From Acetofilamentum sp. (GTDB lineage Bacteria; Bacteroidota; Bacteroidia; Bacteroidales; JAFGUD01): a stretch of 12,104 nucleotides of DNA. Each line of letters begins with the position of its first letter. Position 1 is the first letter of the stretch. The notes beneath the pieces were generated by a model. It was not told the origin of the DNA and made no database searches. It saw only the letters and a list, made by a program, of their open reading frames with translations. Made by a program: the position numbers and the translations under genes. This document shows positions 6,960-12,104 of the stretch, piece by piece. The DNA lies in the NCBI GenBank assembly GCA_020722645.1, contig DYKL01000073.1, positions 1 to 12,104 of the forward strand, read 5' to 3'.

Positions 6960-8306
6960 TTACAAATATTGTAAAAAAATTTTGAAAACAGACTTAGTTT
7001 TTTGACTAACTTTGAACATTTCATCAGTTCTATGTCCTACAACCCAAATTATTTGAGAGTCAGATTCAAGTATCCATGTATTTTCTTTTTGAATTTTTGA
7101 AAATTTTTTATCAATAAAAAAATCGCTTAATTTTTTAATTTTTCCGTTCATACCAAAAGGTTTAAAAAAGTCACCTTTTTGCCATTTTCTTAACAAAAGC
7201 GGAAATTTTAATTTATCAAAGTCAAAATAAGCATAATTTCTGTTATTTATAATGCTAATGTCTTCAATTTTTTCTTTTTTTAACAATAAATTAGCATTTT
7301 TCTTTTCATAAATATCAAAATATAAAATTTCAGTATCTTCGTAAATCAAGTATGTTTTTTCGGAAAATTTATTTATTTCACTCAAAATCAGGTCATTTCT
7401 CTCTTTTGTTATTCTGTATTTTTCGGTATAAAAAATTTTTCCTGAAATACTGTCAAGAGAATTGGTAATATTGTTGATTTGTGAATAATTGAAGCCGTAA
7501 TCTTTCAAAAACTCAAATAAAAATAAAACTTTGAAATTATAACTTTTAAGTTTATCAATATTTATACTTATAAAAGAATCAGAAAAAGAAATACAATTTT
7601 GCTGAAAATCAGAAAAATAGCTTAAAAAGAAATCATAATATTTTTTAATATTATTAGTTGTTTCTAATAAATTATTATTAAAAGCAGGGTTAATTTTTTG
7701 AAATTCAGGAATAATGTTATGTCTGATTTTATTACGCTGATATTCGGTTTGATTATTAGTGTAATCAGTTCTGAAATCGAGTTTGTTAATTTTACAATAA
7801 TCCAAAATATTCTGTTTAGAAGCAAAAAGTAAGGGACGAACAATATTTTGGGTTACCTCCGGAATTCCGGCAATCCCTTTTATTCCTGTTTTTCGTGTAA
7901 TATTCAATAAAATTGTTTCGATATTATCATCAGAATGATGACCGGTAGCAATTTTAGTAAATGAATGATTTTCAGCAACTTCATTAAACCATTGGTACCT
8001 TAATTCACGAGCAGCCATTTCGACAGAAATTTTATTTTTTTCGGCATACTCAACGGCAGGAAGCACCTTTGAAAAAAACTCTACATTATATTTTGAAGCC
8101 AAATCTTTTACAAACACCTCGTCAATATCGGCATCAGGTATTCTGATTTTGAAATTACAATGAGCAATCGCAAAATTATAACCTGCCTTAAACAACAAGT
8201 CCAAAAGCACAACAGAATCAGCACCTCCGCTTACAGTTACAAGAATTTTATCGATTTTTGTAAATAATTTTTTAGCTTCAATATTTTCTATAAACTTTTG
8301 TAGCAT
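6960..8306 (-). CDS. tilS: tRNA(Ile)-lysidine synthetase TilS
   Basis: TilS uses ATP and lysine to convert C34 of the tRNA-Ile CAU anticodon to lysidine, switching the tRNA from methionine to isoleucine identity; it is essential in most bacteria. The 448-residue protein has the PP-loop SGGADS (26-31), AHCNFKIR (48-55), ATGHHSDDNIETILLNI (120-136), GIKGIAGIPE (141-150), RPLL (157-160) and TDYTNNQTEYQRNKIRHNII (180-199), all characteristic of the family. The C-terminal third contains the TilS C-terminal domain around LLLRKWQKGDFFKPFGM and ends IIWVVGHRTDEMFKV before the tail. The start codon lies 5 bases from an array of seven 8-mers (8312-8367), each containing an ATG in the tilS direction; no Shine-Dalgarno is visible. 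It leads the likely operon with the 876-aa gene, the 327-aa gene and mltG. Confidence 0.96.
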   Translation of the reverse strand: MLQKFIENIEAKKLFTKIDKILVTVSGGADSVVLLDLLFKAGYNFAIAHCNFKIRIPDADIDEVFVKDLASKYNVEFFSKVLPAVEYAEKNKISVEMAARELRYQWFNEVAENHSFTKIATGHHSDDNIETILLNITRKTGIKGIAGIPEVTQNIVRPLLFASKQNILDYCKINKLDFRTDYTNNQTEYQRNKIRHNIIPEFQKINPAFNNNLLETTNNIKKYYDFFLSYFSDFQQNCISFSDSFISINIDKLKSYNFKVLFLFEFLKDYGFNYSQINNITNSLDSISGKIFYTEKYRITKERNDLILSEINKFSEKTYLIYEDTEILYFDIYEKKNANLLLKKEKIEDISIINNRNYAYFDFDKLKFPLLLRKWQKGDFFKPFGMNGKIKKLSDFFIDKKFSKIQKENTWILESDSQIIWVVGHRTDEMFKVSQKTKSVFKIFLQYL

Positions 8307-8311
8307 AGCAG

Positions 8312-8367
8312 TTCATTGTTTCATTGTTTCATTGTTTCATTGTTTCATTGTTTCATTGTTTCATTGT
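8312..8367. repeat. Seven perfect tandem copies of TTCATTGT upstream of tilS
   Basis: 56 bases consist of the 8-mer TTCATTGT repeated seven times without error, ending 5 bases from the tilS start. In the tilS direction the unit reads ACAATGAA, so each copy offers an ATG in an A-rich context. Each of the first six opens ATG AAA CAA TGA, and its stop overlaps the next ATG as ATGA. The last ATG (8316-8314) opens 12 codons ending in TGA at 8280-8278, out of frame with tilS. The copy number of such perfect arrays can change by replication slippage. Confidence 0.97.
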
Positions 8368-8405
8368 TGGCTGGCGTTTTTTTTGGGTAATTGAATTTGT
8401 CGGGT

Positions 8406-9674
8406 TTAATCAATCTTTTTTCTGCGAATCGGCATAGTCATACATCTTGCCCCACCACCACCTCTTAATAATTCAGAACCGTGAATAGTTACAAGAACTT
8501 TTTTTGTTTTTTTAATGTTCGACTTTTCGTTAATAACGTCCTTTGCTGACATAACTTCAAACCCTTCTTTATCAAGTGCTTCGATAGTATGAGAATTTCT
8601 TTCGTAACCAATAATTTTTCCGGGAGCAAAGGCAAAAAAATTAGCTCCGCTATGCCATTGTTCTCTGATTTGATTATGTTCGTGTTTTCCACCGCAAAGA
8701 ATCGGTTTTAAGTCCATTTTCAAATCTTTCAAAGCCTCAATAATGTTGTCTTTATGCTTAATTGATTTAATTTTCCCGTTTGAAACAGTTATATGAATCG
8801 TATAAAATTTGTTAGTTCTAAGTATAACCGGTTTATAAATCATACATTTATCAACATCAAGCAAAGTAAAGACCATATCAAGATGAATAAAAGACTCAGG
8901 AGAATGCGGTAACTCCTGCACAATTATATGTTTTACGGATTCTCTGCTGTCAATTTTTTTGGCAATGTAGTCAATAGCTTGCGAAGTAGTACGAGTGCCC
9001 ATTCCAATCAGCAAAATGTCTTTACGAGCAACAAGAATATCGCCGCCTTCCATAGTTAAATCGTCTGAAAAAGAACGGCTTAATTCAGGATTGATAGTAT
9101 TTGTAATAAATCTTTTGTGATTTTCAAATATAGCCTCCATAATAAAAGATTCTCTGATTCTTACGTTGTTAGCCATACGATTTATAAGAACATTATTATT
9201 AATTGCAGAAGCAGAATCACGCATATAAAAAAAGTTGTGTAATGGCTGAAGGGCAAAATAATCTTCGCTTAAATAATTTGTTAAAGAATCTTTCGGAAGC
9301 GGAACACCCTCAATCAAAAGACTAGCAAGTTGTTTCGGGTCTTTTTCGATTAAGATATTTCGTAATTCCTTGTATTTACAATTCTCAAATATTTTGTCAA
9401 TTAAACTATTTTTAGTGGACTTATTTTCAAGAATATCAATTAATAATTTTTCGACAAAAAAGACGTTTGTAACTTTTTGTAAGACACCGCTAAACTGCTC
9501 ATACTCAACATTTGCAACATTCTTATTTAAAATATCACTATATAAAGCTCTTTTGGCATTTTCGGGCGTCATATTTTCGATTTCACTTCCGGGTTTGTGA
9601 AGAATAACAGCCTCTAATTCACCAACTTCCGAATCAATTTTAATTTTGATTTTATTTTTATCTTTATCAGGCAT
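8406..9674 (-). CDS. arcA: Arginine deiminase
   Basis: This enzyme hydrolyses L-arginine to citrulline and ammonia, normally the first step of the arginine deiminase pathway (energy from arginine and acid resistance). The 422-residue length is typical. All five catalytic positions of the family can be seen: D153 in FYMRDSAS, E209 in MEGGD, H264 and D266 in FIHLDMVF, and C411 in GGGGARCMTMPIRR. The N-terminal AVILHKPGSEIENMTP (22-37) is also characteristic. The usual RDP after the aspartate is here RDS, a small variation. It starts 5 bases downstream of the DUF4159 gene stop, so the two are likely cotranscribed. No ornithine carbamoyltransferase, carbamate kinase or arginine-ornithine antiporter gene is adjacent, which is unlike classical arcABC(D) operons; they may lie elsewhere. 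Confidence 0.94.
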   Translation of the reverse strand: MPDKDKNKIKIKIDSEVGELEAVILHKPGSEIENMTPENAKRALYSDILNKNVANVEYEQFSGVLQKVTNVFFVEKLLIDILENKSTKNSLIDKIFENCKYKELRNILIEKDPKQLASLLIEGVPLPKDSLTNYLSEDYFALQPLHNFFYMRDSASAINNNVLINRMANNVRIRESFIMEAIFENHKRFITNTINPELSRSFSDDLTMEGGDILVARKDILLIGMGTRTTSQAIDYIAKKIDSRESVKHIIVQELPHSPESFIHLDMVFTLLDVDKCMIYKPVILRTNKFYTIHITVSNGKIKSIKHKDNIIEALKDLKMDLKPILCGGKHEHNQIREQWHSGANFFAFAPGKIIGYERNSHTIEALDKEGFEVMSAKDVINEKSNIKKTKKVLVTIHGSELLRGGGGARCMTMPIRRKKID

Positions 9675-9679
9675 AATTA

Positions 9680-10336
9680 TTAGTTTGTAAAAATATATTG
9701 AATAATGTTAGCACCCATTTGTAAGGCTTCAAGATGTTTTTCAGGCGGGTCGTTATGAACCACAGGGTCTTCCCAACCGTCTCCCAAATCACATTCATAG
9801 TCATAAAAAACAACTAATCTACCTTCGTAGAATATACCGAATCCTTGCGGAGGTTTGCCATCGTGTTCGTGGATTTTCGGAAGACCATTATTAAAATTAT
9901 ATTTTTGATGATAAATCGGGTGTGAAAAAGGTAATTCGACAAAATCCTGTTCCGGAAAAACTTTTTTCATTTCTCTGCGAATATATTCATCAATTCCATA
10001 ATTGTCGGAAATATGCAAAAAACCACCTGAAATCAGATAATTTCTAAGATTATCGGCTTCCTGCCCCGAAAAAATAACATTTCCGTGTCCTGTAATATGA
10101 ACGAAAGGATAGTTAAAAATATCCTGACTGCCGACATCAACAGTAGCATATTCAGGCGAAAGATTGGTTTTTAAATTCTGATTGCAAAAATCAATCAAAT
10201 TAGTCAAAGATGTGGGATTTGCATACCAATCGCCTCCCCCACTATACTTTAAAAGTGCAAGTTTAGCAGAATAATTTTGTGAAAAACCTGATAAAACAGA
10301 AATGCACATTATAAATATCAAAAATATTTTTTTCAT
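9680..10336 (-). CDS. Secreted DUF4159 domain-containing protein
   Basis: This 218-residue protein has an N-terminal signal peptide (MKKIFLIFIMCISVLSGFSQ, 1-20), with likely cleavage near GFS-Q and no convincing lipobox, so it is probably periplasmic or exported. The rest matches the DUF4159 pattern as I know it: ALLKYSGGGDWYANPTSL (27-44), YPFVHITGHGNVIFSGQEAD (76-95), LRNYLISGGFLHISDNYG (97-114), a C-terminal DYECDLGDGWED (179-190) and LGDGWEDP near the end. The fold is thought to resemble glutamine-amidotransferase-like alpha/beta domains, and no reaction is established. It is the first gene of the leftward group, 5 bases before arcA, and a -7-like element lies at 10407-10414. Why it is paired with arginine deiminase is unknown. 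Confidence 0.88.
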   Translation of the reverse strand: MKKIFLIFIMCISVLSGFSQNYSAKLALLKYSGGGDWYANPTSLTNLIDFCNQNLKTNLSPEYATVDVGSQDIFNYPFVHITGHGNVIFSGQEADNLRNYLISGGFLHISDNYGIDEYIRREMKKVFPEQDFVELPFSHPIYHQKYNFNNGLPKIHEHDGKPPQGFGIFYEGRLVVFYDYECDLGDGWEDPVVHNDPPEKHLEALQMGANIIQYIFTN

Positions 10337-10406
10337 TGAATTGAAATTTATTTTGCAAAAGAAATAAAAAAATGCCTAATAATCAATTGCTTTATATTAG
10401 AATCAA

Positions 10407-10414
10407 CAAAATTA
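10407..10414 (-). promoter_or_regulatory. Possible -7 element for the DUF4159-arcA transcript
   Basis: On the minus strand TAATTTTG (10414-10407) matches TAnnTTTG exactly, about 70 bases before the DUF4159 start. No TTTG lies at the expected distance of about 19 bases upstream, so only half of the promoter is supported. Confidence 0.35.
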
Positions 10415-10487
10415 TAACAATTTGAAAATAAACCCGTTTGAATTGATAAGATTTTTATCATTTTTAAGTTTAATTATTAATTTCAAG

Positions 10488-10518
10488 TTTGCAATAAATT
10501 TAATTTTCACCATATTTG
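10488..10518 (+). promoter_or_regulatory. Predicted Bacteroidota-type promoter for UDP-glucose dehydrogenase
   Basis: TTTG (10488-10491) is followed by exactly 19 bases and then CATATTTG (10511-10518), which matches TAnnTTTG at five of six defined positions. Transcription would start near 10525, leaving a leader of about 85 bases that contains the 22-base dispersed element at 10536-10557. Confidence 0.6.
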
Positions 10519-10535
10519 CACACTCAATAATTAAT

Positions 10536-10557
10536 AAAGCTTGCCCTGTATGGGTCT
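10536..10557. repeat. Second copy of the 22-base dispersed element
   Basis: Twenty of 22 bases equal those at 1488-1509, in the same orientation on the plus strand; the shared core includes TGCCCTGTA and GGGTCT. The small inverted repeat is weaker here (CCC/GGG). It lies in the predicted 5' leader of the UDP-glucose dehydrogenase gene. Outside the 22 bases the two loci do not align well. Confidence 0.75.
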
Positions 10558-10610
10558 AAAATTTTATAAAGGATTGATTTAAGCATTTAATAATAAATAT
10601 ATATAAAAAT

Positions 10611-11930
10611 ATGAAAATTTCAGTAATTGGAACAGGTTACGTCGGTTTAGTTACCGGAACTTGTTTTGCAGAAACAGGTGTAAATGTTCACTGCGTTGAT
10701 ATTGACGTTCAAAAAATTGAAAATCTTAAGAAAGGTATTTTGCCGATTTACGAACCCGGATTAAATGCTATGGTTGAAAAAAACGTTGAAAAAAAACGTT
10801 TACATTTTACAACTGACATCAACGAAAGCATTATAAATGCAGATGCCGCATTCATTTCAGTAGGCACTCCACCAGATGAAGATGGCAGTGCAGATTTGAA
10901 ATACGTTTTAGCCGTTGCAAGAAGTATTGGTAAAACACTTGACCATTATATGGTTGTTGTTACTAAAAGTACTGTACCGGTTGGGACAGCCGAAAAAGTC
11001 CGTCATGCTTTGCAAGACGAATTAGACAAAAGAGGCGTAAACATTAAATTCGATGTTGCTTCAAATCCTGAATTTCTTAAAGAAGGTGATGCTATAAACG
11101 ATTTTATGAAACCCGACAGAATCGTTATAGGGACCGACACAGAACAAGCAACAGAAGTAATGCGTAAATTGTACAAACCATTTTTACTGAACAATCATCC
11201 AATTTATTTTATGGACATTCCTTCGGCTGAACTCACAAAATACGCTGCAAACGCAATGCTGGCAACTCGTATCAGTTTTATGAACGAAATTGCTCGTTTA
11301 TGCGAAAAAGTTGGTGCTGATGTAAACAGCGTTAGACGCGGTATTGGTTCAGATACAAGAATTGGCAATAAATTTTTATATGCAGGTACAGGTTACGGTG
11401 GTTCTTGTTTCCCAAAAGATGTGAAAGCTCTTATCAGAACAGGGAACGACAATGGAGTGCCAATGAGCGTTATTCAAGCTGTTGAAGATGTAAACGATGC
11501 TCAAAAAAGCATACTTGTTGATAAACTTATAGTTCATTTTAAAGGCAATTTGAAAGGAAAAACTATTGCACTATGGGGATTGGCATTTAAGCCAAATACA
11601 GATGATATGCGTGAAGCTCCTGCACTGGTCATTATAGAAAAACTTTTGGGAGCCGGTGCAAAAGTAAAAGCTTATGACCCTGTTTCGATGGAAGAAACAA
11701 AACGCAGAATCGGAAACGTAATTACTTATTCAAAAGATTTGTATGATGCGGCTGACGGTGCTGATGCAATTCTTTTGGTAACAGAATGGAATGAATTTAG
11801 AGTATTGAATTTCAGTGTTTTATCGAAAATAGTAAAAGAAAAAATTATTTTTGACGGAAGAAATATTTACGAACCCAAAGAAGTTATGGAAAATGGATTT
11901 GTTTATTACGGGATAGGAAGAAGAGTTTAA
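10611..11930 (+). CDS. ugd: UDP-glucose 6-dehydrogenase
   Basis: This cytosolic NAD-dependent enzyme oxidises UDP-glucose twice to UDP-glucuronate, a precursor for capsule, exopolysaccharide and other surface glycans. The 439-residue protein is full length. It shows the Rossmann motif GTGYVG (7-12) with D30 at the end of the second strand, SVGTPPDEDGSADL (83-96), TKSTVPVGT (118-126), SNPEFLKEGDA (151-161), AELTKYAANAMLATRISFMN (206-225) with K210 and N214, the catalytic cysteine C266 in GYGGSCFPKD (261-270), and the C-terminal GLAFKPNTDDMREAP (323-337). The start follows an A-rich leader without Shine-Dalgarno, as usual in Bacteroidota. The coding sequence appears somewhat less AT-rich than its neighbours, as expected for a well-conserved gene. 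It diverges from the leftward genes and has its own promoter and terminator. A UDP-N-acetylmannosamine or GDP-mannose dehydrogenase is less likely given the motifs. Confidence 0.95.
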   Translation: MKISVIGTGYVGLVTGTCFAETGVNVHCVDIDVQKIENLKKGILPIYEPGLNAMVEKNVEKKRLHFTTDINESIINADAAFISVGTPPDEDGSADLKYVLAVARSIGKTLDHYMVVVTKSTVPVGTAEKVRHALQDELDKRGVNIKFDVASNPEFLKEGDAINDFMKPDRIVIGTDTEQATEVMRKLYKPFLLNNHPIYFMDIPSAELTKYAANAMLATRISFMNEIARLCEKVGADVNSVRRGIGSDTRIGNKFLYAGTGYGGSCFPKDVKALIRTGNDNGVPMSVIQAVEDVNDAQKSILVDKLIVHFKGNLKGKTIALWGLAFKPNTDDMREAPALVIIEKLLGAGAKVKAYDPVSMEETKRRIGNVITYSKDLYDAADGADAILLVTEWNEFRVLNFSVLSKIVKEKIIFDGRNIYEPKEVMENGFVYYGIGRRV

Positions 11931-11965
11931 TAGTTTGTAAAGTTACAAAGTTTTTAAAGTTTTTA
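11931..11965. repeat. Imperfect 9-mer array after ugd
   Basis: Units TAGTTTGTA (11931-11939), AAGTTACA (11940-11947, one base short), and AAGTTTTTA twice (11948-11956, 11957-11965) form a loose tandem array of the same style as that at 1463-1525. It lies between the ugd stop and its terminator. Confidence 0.55.
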
Positions 11966-11995
11966 AAGTTATATTGCAGATAACTTGATAATTAC

Positions 11996-12021
11996 CCGTT
12001 GAGTTTTCAGCGGTTTTTTTT
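11996..12021 (+). terminator. Intrinsic terminator of ugd
   Basis: CCGTTGA (11996-12002) pairs with TCAGCGG (12007-12013), with one G-T pair, around a four-base loop GTTT, followed by eight T (12014-12021). It lies 65 bases after the ugd stop and has the standard form of a Rho-independent terminator. Confidence 0.85.
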
Positions 12022-12081
12022 ATTTCAATGTTTAAATTCTTTAAAACTATATATATCAATAATTCGTTAATTTTTCAATTA

Positions 12082-12104
12082 GCGTCATCCTGAGTGATAA
12101 CGAA
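12082..12104. repeat. Probable start of a dispersed CGTCATCCTGAG-type repeat, cut by the window end
   Basis: The final 23 bases begin GCGTCATCCTGAGTGATAAC. From memory, sequences beginning CGTCATCCTGAG are widespread intergenic repeats in Bacteroidota genomes. Only one partial copy is in this window, so this rests on recall. Confidence 0.4.

Noticed and set aside
8312..8367. CRISPR-like array.
   Set aside because: The unit is only 8 bases and copies are directly abutting with no spacers; no cas genes nearby.
8368..8405. Run of eight T near 8377-8384 as an arcA terminator.
   Set aside because: It lies on the wrong strand for the leftward arcA transcript and has no stem beside it.
11003..11194. 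Minus-strand open frame of 63 codons within ugd.
   Set aside because: Antisense to a strongly conserved enzyme coding region with no supporting start context.

Overview
This window looks like chromosomal DNA from a low-GC member of the Bacteroidota, most likely an uncultured Bacteroidales-type organism. The evidence is the AT-rich coding style, the near absence of Shine-Dalgarno sequences before starts, promoter-like sites of the Bacteroidota type (TTTG, about 19 bases, then TAnnTTTG), a DUF4159 protein, and protein sequences that read as Bacteroidota. The taxon is an inference; no rRNA or tRNA gene is present.

Layout. Nine genes lie on the minus strand, read from about 10.34 kb down to base 15. 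They are a secreted DUF4159 protein, an arginine deiminase, tRNA(Ile)-lysidine synthetase (tilS), two uncharacterised proteins of 876 and 327 residues, the endolytic transglycosylase mltG, the transcript cleavage factor greA, a HIT-family protein, and a class IV aminotransferase resembling PabC. A divergent gene on the plus strand (10611-11930) encodes UDP-glucose 6-dehydrogenase and ends in a clear intrinsic terminator. tilS, the 876-aa gene, the 327-aa gene and mltG are separated by only 16 to 20 bases and look like one transcription unit. greA appears to have its own promoter and a hairpin-plus-U-tract leader. No stretch longer than 300 bases lacks a gene.

The housekeeping genes cover tRNA modification, cell wall, transcription fidelity, nucleotide hydrolysis, cofactor or amino-acid metabolism, and sugar-nucleotide supply for surface polysaccharide. 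The least explained part is the 876/327 pair between tilS and mltG. The large protein has what looks like an M48 metallopeptidase core in which every expected zinc ligand has been replaced (Y-E-x-x-F for H-E-x-x-H, and Q for the third-ligand E), so it is probably a pseudopeptidase. Its partner is a two-pass membrane protein with a long coiled coil.

The intergenic spaces are rich in repeats: two 30-base palindromes in a 42-base tandem, a 22-base element present twice 9 kb apart, loose 9-mer arrays of the type AAGTTTGTA, and seven perfect copies of an 8-mer directly upstream of tilS. I see no CRISPR array, phage, transposase or defence system.
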